Shown here piece after piece: positions 1-10,866 of a stretch of DNA of 64,000 bases. The notes under the pieces are model-generated. The model was not told the origin of the DNA. It was given only the letters and a program-made list of their open reading frames with translations, and did not search any database. The first letter of the stretch is position 1. Every line of letters starts with the position of its first letter. The translations under genes and the position numbers were made by a program. The stretch lies in NCBI GenBank assembly GCA_030272155.1, contig CP126199.1, positions 4,080,501 to 4,144,500 of the forward strand. The letters are read 5' to 3'. This DNA comes from Tetradesmus obliquus. Lineage: Eukaryota; Chlorophyta; Chlorophyceae; Sphaeropleales; Scenedesmaceae.

Positions 1-697
1 CCCTTGTAGGCAAGCACCTCCTGCAAGGCGCAAGCAGAGTGTGGTGACACACAAGCGGTCAGCGACGAGGCACAAGTGTTCAGTTTGTGTCTGAGAACTC
101 CTTGCCGCCCATGCCGAGGCAGACACGCACTTGTAAGCCAGCAGCTCCTGCAAAGAGCGGCGCAGGCAGTATCACTGATACTGTATCAGTTACGGCAGCA
201 GCAGACCAAGAGCTGTCTCATTCCCTCATGTTTGGGTGGATGCGGGGCGGCCGAGGCCCATGGCAGCCCAGCGCGCCTCCTGCTGGAAATATGCAGATGA
301 TGCAGCAGATGATGCAGCAGATGATGCAGCAGATGATGCAGCAGATGATGCAGCAGATGATGCAGCAGATGATGCAGCAGCCGGGGCCACATTCAAGAGT
401 GGTGCGGCGGTGCTCAGGATAGGCGGCAGAGACCGCGCAGCAAACATCAGATGCTGTTCCTGCTACTTGTGCCCCGGCCAACAGCAGGCCTGTTTGTGCA
501 GTGGTTGAACAAGAGCAACAGGCACACGGCTGTTACCATAGCATATGTAGCATCGTTCGCCCCCACCTGCAGGACGGTTTCCGGCTCAGCCTGCCTGATC
601 CACAGGCTGGGGCTCTCCACCAGCACTGCGTGCATGCATGTGCATGCAGACTGCTTCGCTTTCTTGAAGCCATGTTGAAGAGTAGATCGTAGCTCAC
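1..697. other. No gene assigned; possible 3' part of esterase gene
   Basis: No coding exon could be supported here apart from a duplicated exon fragment (about 565-632, minus strand) belonging to the neighbouring esterase gene. The C-terminal exons of that esterase, which should carry the catalytic His, were not found and may lie left of the window. The stretch also holds a 12-bp tandem repeat (297-380). Confidence 0.4.
297..380 (+). repeat. 12-bp tandem repeat, 7 copies
   Basis: Seven head-to-tail copies of atgatgcagcag. It stays open in all frames (MMQQ or ADDA on +, SSAA or IICC on -), which explains several overlapping ORFs, but nothing shows that it is translated. Confidence 0.95.
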
Positions 698-2031
698 CTT
701 CAGGAACGTCTCTGGCTCCGGGTCCCCAATCCACAGGCTGGGGCTCTCCACCAGCAGCGCCCCAAAGCCGCAGCCATTGCCACCCCTCATGCCCTCCACC
801 AGCGCCGCGATGCCGCCAAAGCTGCTGCCGCCAAAGGCCATACCCTGCGGCTCGCGGCTGACTGCAAAGTTTGCTGCCACCCAGGGCACAACTTCATCAC
901 GGAGGCGGTCCAGGTAGGCGCTGACGCCACCACCCGGCCACTCGGCGGCGTCAGACCTGCGGCACGAGGGGTGACGTTGCACACAGCGCGCGCGTCACAG
1001 GCGGGATTGCAGCAGTACACTGTGCTACGAGCTTCAGTCGTTCAGACGACGTTTCCTCATGTTTCAGCCAAGTACAGCAAGGGATTGCAGCTGCATGCTG
1101 CTGTCAGCCACATGACAGCTCAAAAGAGATTCATGCAGAAAACAAAGACTTCTGCATACCAGAGAGGCATGATGGCAGGCACTGCTTTTGTTGGTGTCGG
1201 CCGACACTTCCCACAGCCCTGCAGCAGCGCCGCCTCACCTGAAGCCCTCAGGGCCTGTGCCTGGCGTGCAGGGCGTGTACTCGTAACTGCGCAGCGCGCC
1301 AGCATGGTCGATGCCGACAATCAAAAACGGCGGCAGCTGCCCGCAGCCTATGAGCTGCGCTGCTGCCTGTGCCGCACACCAGCTGGCGCCTGACATTGTG
1401 GGGACGTCGCCAAACAGGTTTTGGCCGTCGTTGAGGTACAGCACAGGGTAGGGCTGCCTTGTTGCGTCAATGACACTGTAGCCTACGTGTTGGCAAACAA
1501 CACACAATGACAGCCATTACGACATGTGGTCAGGTGGCAGCACTTCCTTGGTCTGGTGACAAGTGTTAAGACACAGCATTGCGCAGCACTTGGGACTGGG
1601 CCCGTATAGCAAGCAGGCTAGACTCCAGCTCCAGCAGCAATGCAGTGAAACTAACATGCAAAGCAGCAGCCCTGCCTGTGCTGCTTGCGCCATTTGCAGT
1701 CACCGCTGCATGTACTCCACTCTGGCTGCCTGTCAGTGAACAAAGCTGCTGGTGTATTGCAGCCTACTGCTTCTGCTGCTGCTGCTGCTGCTGGTGGTGC
1801 TGCTGTGTCACCTGGCGGCAGCCATATCCTGAGGCAGCGCTCCCCCTCCCAGCTGAACACCTGCAGCACACCGCCCTCCAGCGCAGTGCGGCGCAGCAGC
1901 TGCCAGCAGTTGTAGCCTGCTGGGTCAACCGGGGCTGCAGCGCCAGCTGCTGCGTCTGCTGCATCCTGCAGCACAGCAGAGAGCTGTTGTGAGGCCCAAA
2001 CCTGCCCAGCAGCCCACTGCTGCAGTTGCAC
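698..2031 (-). CDS. Alpha/beta-hydrolase esterase (enterochelin-esterase-like), partial
   Basis: Predicted serine hydrolase of the 'putative esterase' (esterase D / Fes-like) family. Three minus-strand exons join in frame: about 2031-1812, 1482-1239 and 956-698. The first carries a WxGERxLRIWLPPG strand. The second continues YSVIDATRQPYPVLYLNDGQ, the family's typical 'LPPGY...PVLYLxDGQNLF' opening. The third carries the nucleophile elbow GGSSFGG (G-x-S-x-G) and the VESPSLWI strand after it. Junction phases are 1 (GG|Y) and 2 (AG|G); the last visible donor is aag|gtgagc, phase 0. The exon with the catalytic His is not seen, so the gene is incomplete here or its 3' end lies outside the window. 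The 5' start is unresolved. A second, frame-incompatible copy of part of the last exon lies at about 565-632. Substrate unknown. Confidence 0.75.
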
Positions 2032-3541
2032 AGTGCCTGATGCATGCAGCTGCTGGTGGTTGCTGCAGTGCTGCTAGCATGTGGACAGCTGATGTGATGC
2101 ATACACACTGTGCAGCCTGACTTCAATTTGATTATTAGAATAGCCTGCTGTTTGAAATGGGCGGTTGGAATGCGCCTGGCTGCTCATTTCCTGCATGCCA
2201 TGTCTGCACAAAGCATATCGCCCACCGTGTGTGGGGCGGAGGTCGTTTCAGCTGGGCTGTTTGCTGCTGCCGCTGCTGGCAGGCACCCCAGAGGTGCAGG
2301 CTGGCGCTGCTGACCAAGTCTGCCGGCTCCCTTTGTGCTGCTGTTGCGTATGCAGCTGCAGGGCGCGGAGTGCTGCTTCATGGGCTGTACTGTCTGGGCA
2401 GGGCCGCGTAGGGGTGGCATGCACTGCCGCTGCATGTGCCTGCATGGTCGCAGCGACTGCATGTCTGTGCCAGCAGAAGCCAACACACATAACAAAAACA
2501 GTAAAAGCTCTTAATTTGAGGGTTGTGACGTAGACTAGCCTCTTTCAAACGTTGACCTGGTGTTGCTGCAGCTCCTGCTGCCAGTGACAGTACACTCACT
2601 GACTGCTGCTGCTGCCGCTGCTGGCAATGCCAACCCACTCTTGCTAGGGCACCAGACAAGCGCATGCTACGCTTCGACAGCAGCTACAAACGAAGCCCTG
2701 CTTACTCACTGTGAATTTTGGTCGCAGGCACCCTTTCCTCGTTGCTTCAAAGCAGTTGAGGGCCAGTACATGCACAGGACGGGGTGTGTCGCGGCTGTGC
2801 TATTCGTGATCGTCTTCTGCCGCGCACGTTGAATAACTAAGGTGGTGCTGCTCAGCTGCAAGTATGTGCAGATTCTGCTGGACGAAGGGGCTGACGAGGG
2901 GATCATGACCCGTCTCCGCATAGAATCAGGCATCTCCCGCCTTCTTTGCTGCCGTACCGCGGTATGCCTCAGACAACACGATCGAAAGATGTTGGTGAAC
3001 GTATATCTCAAGCGTTGATGGCAGGAGCTGGTCACCCGCTTGCGGGCTAGGAAGGGTTTCCATGTTCGTAGTCACAAGAACAAGGTTGCCGTCGGCAACT
3101 TGCCGAACAGTACTGATCGGCCTTACAAATAAAAAAGTCTGCTCAACGTCTTTGTTTGAAGATGCCTTTGTCGATCAAGTACGGGAACAGGTCAAACTGC
3201 ATGCCTCCGATCCTCTTCCAGGTCAAACACATCATTGCCCTGCTGAATCAAACGCACCTGACAAGAATTTTTCACGAAAAAACCTGCCGAAGGCCGCATG
3301 CCTGTCTCTCCGTTGTTCTGACACCTGCAGCAGCAGAAGCACCCTGGGAAAGCAGGATATGATTCTTGTGGAGCAGTCGTGTGCTACTGTCATCCGTCGA
3401 TCGCTTTAACAAGATAGTATAGGAAGGTCACACGTGCCAGGACTAGCCAACTCACGCAAACAGACGTCTGCTGCAAGGCAACCATTCCTGGGCAGTGCTG
3501 TGCACACACGTGTATCATCACTGTGCAGCAGTCTGGAAGCC
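2032..3541. other. Intergenic, divergent promoter region
   Basis: Lies between the minus-strand esterase and the plus-strand glucosyltransferase, so it should contain both promoters and the unseen 5' exon(s) of the esterase. A stop-free plus-strand stretch at about 2826-3018 (reading KVVLLSCKYVQILLDEGAD...) could not be linked to a family or to a neighbouring exon. No other feature recognised. Confidence 0.4.
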
Positions 3542-5631
3542 ATGAAAATAGTGATTGTGACAAGTGGCAGCAGGGGTGATGTACAGGTGCGCATGTTTAC
3601 GTGCTGCTTCCATCTCAACATCAGCGCTGGCCATCACTGCTGTCCAAAGACTGCACGTCTCCGCTGCATATGGCTACATGGAAGCGCAAGCGTACGTATG
3701 ACAGAGATGAACCACAGGAGTGTTCCTGCACACGGGTTGTTGGTTTTGTTATCAGCTGCTGCAGCCTGCATGCCAAGCACTCCATGCCTTGCCTGCTGCT
3801 GCAGCCGTACGTGATGCTGGGGCTGGAGCTGCAGCAGCGGGGCCATGAGGTGGTGCTGGCCACAGAGCAGCGCATGGAGCCGCTGGTGAAGCAGCTGGGC
3901 CAGGGCAGACTGCGCTTCTTCAAGATCAGCGGGGACCCCACGCTCATGATCTACGGCAAGAAGAACCAGGTACACACAGGGGCTGCGCAGCCACGTGCCT
4001 GCACACGACCTGGACCCTGCTGCAGTGTAAAATGACAGTGTGCAACCGCTACAGTGTAAGTGTGTCTCTTGCAGCAGGAACAGGCGAGTGAGACTCACCA
4101 TATCATGTTCATGACCTGCGGCGAGAAGAACCAGGTGTGCACAGAAGCACACAGGGGCTGCGGAGCCACATGGCCTGCACATGACCTGTACACTGCTGCA
4201 GGGCAAGTGTGTCTGTTGTGTCTCTTTCAGCATGAAGCAGGTGACTGAGATGCAGCATGTCACGTTCACAACAGACACATCAAGCAGTCAACCGCACACT
4301 GACAGAAGCAATTGGCCTCGCAAGGTTGACCACTGTCTGGCTGCTTGCTGTGTGCGTGCCTCAACTGCCTGCAGGAGCTGCTGGCCAAGGGCAGCATCAT
4401 GAAGGTGCTGCAGATGGCGGAGGCACACAACAAGGGCTTCGCAGAGCAGGTGAGGCCAGCAGCAGCGCAGAGGCTCACTTGTCGTTTTGTGGTACAACCG
4501 CAAGGTTGGGGTGGATCTGTTGTGCTTTACAGACCATGCACCTGGGCACTGCACCAACAAGTGTCAAAGGGCACAACTCGCCCAACAGCCGGTGCTGATT
4601 CTTTTGAAACACAGTTACAATCAGCCAGGCTTCCTGCAAAACCCAGCTTGCGCATGTTAACTTCAACATTAACAGCACGTTGCTGGTTGCGGTGCAGGTG
4701 CTGGCTGACACCGCTGCTGCCTGCGAGGGCGTAGGCCTGGTGCTGTCTGGCATGCTCAGCCTGACTGCCAGCATGTCTGCTGCCCAGAAGCTGGGAGTGC
4801 CGTGGGTGCCTGTGTGCCTGGGCCCTGTCATGCCCACAGCAGAGTTCCCCTCCTGGGCCATCAGCAGCAGCCCCTTCAGGTGCGGCAGAGGGACAAAGCA
4901 TACGCCCTGCGTGCAGCGTTGATGCGTGACGAGAAGCGTTGAGCAGAGCTGCAGCTGTGCATGTATGCTGCGGCTGCCTCCATACTTGTCTGGTGCCTGT
5001 GCACACTTGCATGGGGTGTGCCTGGTTACACCTGCATGGGGTGTGCCTGGTTACACCTGCATGGGGTGTACCTGCTCTCCCCTGTAACAAGTCTTTTTCT
5101 TGTGCCTGGTTACACCTGCATGGGGTGTGGCTGTGTACACCTGCATGGGGTGCCCGTATTATGAACCTACAATGCACGGGTGCTGGCAGCCGCTCACTGT
5201 GGCACACCCTACCCCAGCTCTCTGCACCAGCCTTGCCAAACCTGCCCTCAATCGCTGCTGACAGCCTCTGCAAACGGCCTGCCAATGCGTCCTCAGGTGG
5301 AAGTGGCTGAACCGGGCCAGCTACAGCTTCATCTTCTGGGCCATCTGGCAGCAGGAGGCAGCCCGCATCAACGCATGGCGCAGCAGCAGCCTGGGCCTGC
5401 CCCCGCTGAAGCAAGGGCCCGCGTCAGTGCTGGCCTCAGCACACACAGCGGGAGTAGACATCCCCGTGATCATGATGTGCAGCAGCCACGTCGTGCCTGG
5501 CCTCAAGGCGCCAGCAGACTGGCCAGCAAACTGCCACCTGACTGGCTTTCCCCTCTCGCCTGCCGTGGCAGCAGAGGCGGATGTGGAGCTGCGGCTCAGG
5601 GAGTTTGTGCTGCGCGGTGCAAGTGCCGGCG

Positions 5632-5673
<42 letters not shown>

Positions 5674-7154
5674 GTGGTGAGGCGTCAGCTCCGCTGTACC
5701 TTGGCTTTGGCAGCATGCCTGCGCCTGACCCAAAGGCGCTGCTGGAGCTGGCGGTGCAGGTGCGGCTGCGGCTGCTGCCTGCAGGGCTGCTGTATGCTGC
5801 GCAGATCCTGTGTCCACTCTGCCACTGCTAAACAAAGGCCTGTTATTACTTCAAGGGTAAATGCTCAGAGCTCAAGTCAACCGCCGTTAGTGGATGGTGC
5901 AAGGCAGTGTACCTCAACTGCGTGGTTCGTTACTGTTGTTCACCTGCACACACGGCAGTGACCGCATCTACATGCAAGAGGTGTGCATTCTTGACTGCTG
6001 CAGGTTGTCACGCTGACGCAGCGGCGGGCTGTGCTGGTGGCTGGCTGGTCTGAGCTGGAGTCCATCCTGAGTGAGGTGCAGCTGCCGCCTGAGCTGCTGA
6101 TCGTGCAGCATGCGCCACATGACTGGCTGCTGCCCAGGTGAGAAAGCACACCTCGGCGCTGCTCTGCTGCCCGATAGCCAGCCATAGCGTCCATGCTGCA
6201 CCTAGCGTTGCTCTCTATGCTTGCAAACTGCACTGCAGGGGCAGTAAGGCATCTGAATGCATGATGCGTATGCAAGAAATAAAGGTGCATGTTCGTCTGC
6301 TGCAGGTGCTGTGCGGCCGTGCACCACTGCGGTGTGGGCACCTGTGGAGCGGTGCTGCGGGCAGGTGCGCTGCTAGCCCTGGTGCCTTACCTGCACATCA
6401 AACCAGCATGACCAGCTCGATCCGCTCTAGCCAAGTTGCTTGCTGCATGCACAATTGGTTTATGCAATTGTTGAGGTTGCTGGTGTTCAGGTTCACAAAG
6501 ACACCAGTCTGTACTTGCCTGTCTGCACGTGCATGTGTGTGCTGCACAACAGCAAAGCAACTGGGTGTTACACCCACTGGCGGGTGCCTCTCCAACCACG
6601 CTATTAATGCGCTGCAGGCATCCCCTCAGTGCCCTGCCCTGTCATGCTGGACCAGCCCTTCCAGGCAGCCAGGCTGGTCGAGGCTGGCGTGGCCTGCAAG
6701 CCGCTGCCATTCCGCCAGATCTCCGCAGAGGTGAGAGCGCAGACCACGTCTGAAACAGCCTTTGCTGTTGTTGTGCTTTTATTGAGCCTGCTGACAATAG
6801 CCATTCTCCATCTAAGGCAGTAAGCAGTAACAGCCGCTTCATGTTACCCGGGCATCAGCTTGTCGAAGCTGCGGGAGCGGCTTGTGCAACGAGGGCTAAC
6901 TGCCAGCATCCCACATAGCAGCAGTGATGCTGTAGCAAGCCCACATAGCGTTACAAGTAGGTGTGTGCCTCGCTGTCATCTGCTGCTGCCAGGCGCTGGT
7001 GGGCCGCATCAAAACTGTGCTGGCTGACAGCGCCATGGCGGCGCGTGCAGCAGCGGTGGCGCGGGAGGTGGCGGGCTACCCGGGCGTTGCTGCTGCTGCT
7101 GACGTGGCACTGGCAGCCGCCAGCCCTTGGCAGGCACTGCAGGGCAAGCTGTAG
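3542..7154 (+). CDS. Sterol-type UDP-glucosyltransferase (GT1/GT28 family)
   Basis: Transfers a sugar from a UDP donor to a lipid, by similarity to sterol 3-beta-glucosyltransferases (UGT80-like). Nine exons join in frame to 465 codons: 3542-3586, 3805-3969, 4375-4449, 4698-4879, 5297-5759, 6004-6137, 6306-6364, 6618-6730, 6993-7154. The start gives MKIVIVTSGSRGDVQPY, the glycosyltransferase-28 N-terminal signature with the first beta strand and a glycine-rich loop. The C-terminal nucleotide-sugar site reads HHCGVGTCGAVLRAGVPSV (residues 361-379) followed by DQPFQAARL, equivalent to the HHGGAGT..DQ..NA motif of the family. A run of 12 Gln (270-281), encoded by pure CAG repeats, lies before the conserved LYLGFGSMP strand. 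No signal peptide or membrane segment is visible, so it is probably cytosolic or peripheral. Intron 2 contains a tandem duplication of the exon-2 border; intron 4 contains a minisatellite. Confidence 0.88.
3955..4270 (+). repeat. Tandem duplication across exon 2/intron 2 border
   Basis: Two diverged copies of about 160 bp (from about 3955 and from about 4120). Both begin with ggc(a/g)agaagaaccaggt, i.e. the last codons of exon 2 plus the splice donor, and continue through matching ggggctgcg.agccac and gacctg..c.ctgctgcag blocks. The second copy is in the intron. Confidence 0.8.
4994..5152 (+). repeat. 25-bp minisatellite in glucosyltransferase intron 4
   Basis: Five copies of a 25-bp unit ending in cacctgcatggggtg: three contiguous (4994-5068), a short spacer, then two more (5103-5152). 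Fully intronic. Confidence 0.9.
5637..5672 (+). repeat. (CAG)12 coding poly-Gln tract
   Basis: Twelve uninterrupted CAG codons within exon 5 of the glucosyltransferase, in a hydrophilic linker before the C-terminal nucleotide-sugar domain. Confidence 0.95.
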
Positions 7155-7344
7155 CGGGGCGGCGGCACTACAGCCGTAGCAGCAAGGGCATATGCCTGAA
7201 GTGTGCGGCAAAAACAACCACAAACCATTCAAAATACTCATTCAACACAACCAAAAAGTGATGGAAAGTAACCATCAGTGGGCCTGGGCGATCTGCCCCT
7301 CAATTAAAAGTGTAAGTATGGTGCTGGGAGGTAGTGAAGATCCA

Positions 7345-7460
7345 CTCAAAGAGTTGGGCACGGCGCAGGTGGCCGCAAGGTTATGGCTTGAATGGGCAGG
7401 GTTCCAATCCTGAGATGTATTGTATTGTATTGTATTGTATTGTATTGTATTGTATTGTAT
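7345..7460 (+). mobile_element. SINE-like element with tRNA-type head and (TATTG)n tail
   Basis: The head contains an A-box-like GGCGCAGGTGG (7362-7372) and an exact B-box GGTTCCAATCC (7400-7410), the two internal pol III promoter boxes of tRNA genes. Their start-to-start distance of about 39 nt is a little under the tRNA norm. It is followed at once by about nine TATTG pentamers (7417-7460). A tRNA-derived head with a short-repeat tail is the usual SINE layout. The left end and a target duplication were not identified. Confidence 0.55.
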
Positions 7461-7499
7461 GGTGTTGTGCATTAACAGCTTACGTTGTAAAACACACTC

Positions 7500-8281
7500 C
7501 AGGGATCTCCAATACGCCGTTCTGAGCAGCGTATTACGTATTAAATTACGTACAGTACGCATTACGAGCTGAATACGCTAAAAAATACGCAGTTTCCAGT
7601 GGGAGGTTGACGTATTGGTCACGTGCTGTAGCAAAACGACACCTGACGGCACGCAGCACCGCGTATATTTTGTAAATGTATTTATATAAAGTATTATGTA
7701 ACTTGATTAACTCTTCGAAGCACCCGAAGGGCTCAAGCATGGCCTCCCAGAGCCCTTTGGCAGATACGGCATGGAAGCCGTCCAAAGATTGCGCGATCAC
7801 GTATTCGCGCTCGGCCATGTGCAGCACAGCAGCATATACGAGCGCATGTTATTAGAGAATGCTTTCAGCGGCACCGCTGATACGTACACTTGCTGCCAGG
7901 GATGTGTCCATCACGAGCCAGTCACTGCTGTGTGCCGTTAGTGTAGTTGCATGCATAAAGGCCTACTAGTAAGTGTTGCTGCCGCAGATGTAACCTGAAT
8001 GTGCCGCATTATGATGTACTTCAACATCAGGAGAGAACCCTAGGTATGCAGGTTGACAGTACGGTTGCAGTACCGTACTGTAGTAGCAGTGCCTGCCAGG
8101 CACTGCAGTGCTAGTCCAGCTGCAGTAGCACAGTGTAGGCTGGCTCAATGCAGCATGACACGTACGTATTTGCAGACGTATTTGCACGTAATTTGGCACG
8201 TATTAATACTCTCCAATGAGCGTATTACGTATAAGGTACTGCGTATTGAATACCATACGTATTGCGTATTGGAGTTCCCTG
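7500..8281. mobile_element. Non-autonomous hAT-like DNA transposon (MITE), 782 bp
   Basis: Bounded by near-perfect terminal inverted repeats: left CAGGGATCTCCAATACGC, right end reverse-complements to CAGGGAACTCCAATACGC (17 of 18 identical). The CAGGG terminus is typical of hAT elements. Flanks acacactc (7492-7499) and ccacaatc (8282-8289) match at 6 of 8, consistent with an aged 8-bp target duplication, the hAT length. Subterminal regions are AT-rich and full of TACGTATT/CGTATT motifs, expected for transposase binding. No transposase ORF. Confidence 0.75.
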
Positions 8282-8289
8282 CCACAATC

Positions 8290-8866
8290 ATCAATGGACT
8301 GACAGGCAGTCTTTGTGTGATGCTGCATGCAATGGTACGGCAGTAGAGCTGCAGGCGATATTTTAAAGTACGCCAACCTTGTAAAGCCTTTCATCAGCCG
8401 CACAGGCACGAAATGCAGACGCTCTGAAGACTGTGTTGTCCAGTCAAGACACGCTTGAGGTTGCCAACCAGTGGTTACCGTCCTGCTTGCACCGCCATCA
8501 ACGTGCATCAACAGCAATGGCACGCCCCATACAAGGTGCCTGTACAGGCCGCGGTGATGTGGCCATGTCGCTACTCAGTCTGCCGTCTACGATGATACAC
8601 CGCAGTGTTTAATAGTGGTGGGGACCACACAACCTTGCACACATGCGCTGTCAGGCGCACAAAGCGTCCATACAAGGCTAACTCACAGGTTCCTCAACAT
8701 GACGGAATCATCAGAACACAGCAGCTCGGCTGTTGCATGGCATGTTGCGCAGCTACACTAACACTCTGAGAACCATCACCTTTTCAAAACTGTTTCGTCA
8801 ACACATGCTCAGGTGCTAGCACCCACGCATCACCGCTCAGGCTACCCCTCTACTGCCTCAAAACGC
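8290..8866. other. Intergenic, no feature recognised
   Basis: Between the hAT-like MITE and the stop codon of the minus-strand OPR gene. Presumably includes the 3' UTR of that gene. Nothing coding or repetitive could be supported. Confidence 0.4.
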
Positions 8867-10835
8867 TCAACCCCCTATCTGTGCACGCTGCTGTACAGTT
8901 GCTGCTACAAGCCCATTACGTTCAGCCTCCCACTGCTGCTGCTGCTGGGCCTGGCAGCCCTGCTGCAAGCACTGCAGCTGGCGCAGCTGCTGCTGTGCGT
9001 ACTGCACCTGCTGCCTGTCTGCCTTGCCAGCCGAGGCCAGCCGCTGCTCCCATGCCTCCAGCAGCACCCCCAGCAGCGGCTGCTCAGGCACGTGCTGCAG
9101 CCGCACCAGGCTCCACAGCAGCAGCGCAACGTGCCTCGCGCTCATCTGCGCCTGCTGCTGCTGCAGCCGCTGCAGGGCTGCGGCCACAAAGCTGGACCCC
9201 GGGTGGTAGCGCAGCTTGGCAAGGGCCCACAGCAGCGCAATCACGCCAGTCGGCGGCAGCGAGTGCAGGTGTCCTGCTGCTGAGCCACAGAAGGCTTGCA
9301 GCCAGGCTGGATCTAGGCCTGCATCACGCACCCACACCACGCCGCGACGATGCTCGCGGAAGCGCCGCCGCCACTTGAAGTGCTTGCCGCTGCCGCTGCT
9401 GCTGCCATTGCTGCTGCTGCTGGGGCGCTGGTAGTCTCTCGAGCGCAGCTGGTGGCCTGCTGCCGTGCACAGCCTCACCAGCCCCACCAGCAGCATAACA
9501 TGGCCCTGGGCACCCAAGCTGCTCTGCTGCTGCTGCTGCTGCTGCTGCTGCATGAATGGTTGGCTTATCTGTGCAAGGTCACGGATGAGCCGCCGCTGCA
9601 CGCGCAGCTGCGTCGTGCGTGACGTAATAACCCTGCCGGTGGCCCATACTGCAACGGCCAACGACTGCGCCAGCTGCTGCTGCTGCTTATCTCCTGCAGC
9701 TGCTCCTGGCTGTGCAGCTGCCCTGCAAGATCGCCTGGCCTGCAGAGCCAGCTGCTGCAGCTGCAGCAGGCAGGCCTGCCACCACGGCTCAGGCAGCTGC
9801 AGGTTGAGCCTGCTCACTGCCCACAGCAGCTGAGCCATGTCCTGCAGCGACGCACCAGGCAGCACCTGCATACTCTGCTGCTGCTCTGCTTCAAGCTGCA
9901 GCTGCTCACCATTGCCTTGCTGCTGCTGCTGCTGTTTGTGTGGCGGCATGTTTGCAGCAGCTAGCAACAGCTGAGCAGCAGCGGAGTGGATGGCGCCATG
10001 GGCTGGCATATCCTTGCCAGGCGCGCTGGCAGCAGCTGCTGAGGTGCTTGATCTGCTGGCTGCTGCTGCTGCAGCTGTGGGACTGCCATGCTGCCGTGCA
10101 CTGCTGCCGTGCTGAGCATGCCGCATGCCATGCAGCATCAGCATCAGCTGCTGCTGCTGCCATTGCTTCAAGTACTGCTGCCGATGTGTGCGGCTAACCT
10201 GAAGCTCTCCAGACCGCCTGCCATGCTGCCTGCCTGGCCCAGTGGCGGTTGTACCACTGTCAGCAGGTGCTGCTGGCGCACAGTGCGCTGCAGCCCACAG
10301 CAAGCTTGCCACAGCCCTGCTTGACACAGCGCCGCTGCTGCCAGCTGCCTGCGCTGCAAGCCCTTGCTGCTGCTGCTGCTGCTGCAGGTGCTGTGTTGCC
10401 GCCTGCATCAGTGCCTTGAGCAGCAGCGGGCAGCTGCCAGCTAGCCCCAGGCTGCCCAGGGCCCAGGCAGCAGAGGCCAGGCAGTGGCTGTCAGCAGCAG
10501 CAGCAGCAGCCAGCAGCGCAGCCAGCCAGGGGCGCAGCAGGTGCGGCGGCAGCTGCTGCTGCGGCACCACACGCAGCTGGACAAGAGAGTGCAGCATAAG
10601 AGACACACTATGGGCTGTCGCACAGTCACCTGGTGCGCCTGCACTGCTGCTGCTGCCTTGCTGCTGTTGAAGGTGTGTGCCGCCTGCTGCCAGCAGCTGC
10701 TGCAGCAGCAGTGCGGGCGGCTGCAGGCCCATGGCAGCTGCTGCCCACAGCACCTGAGACACGTCCTGACTGCTGAAGCTTTGGCTGTGGACTTGCAAGG
10801 CCTTTAGCAACAGCGCAGGTACATGCGGCCGCTGC

Positions 10836-10866
<31 letters not shown>

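Noticed and set aside
186-508. Coding gene over the 12-bp repeat near the window start
   Set aside because: The repeat is open in several frames by composition; no frame has non-repetitive conserved sequence.
2826-3021. Stop-free plus-strand stretch KVVLLSCKYVQILLDEGAD...
   Set aside because: Superficially ankyrin-like but too short and unsupported by adjoining exons.
6850-6900. Extra glucosyltransferase exon (cttgtcgaagctgcgggagcgg)
   Set aside because: Flanking exons 6618-6730 and 6993-7154 already join in frame and align with the family without it.
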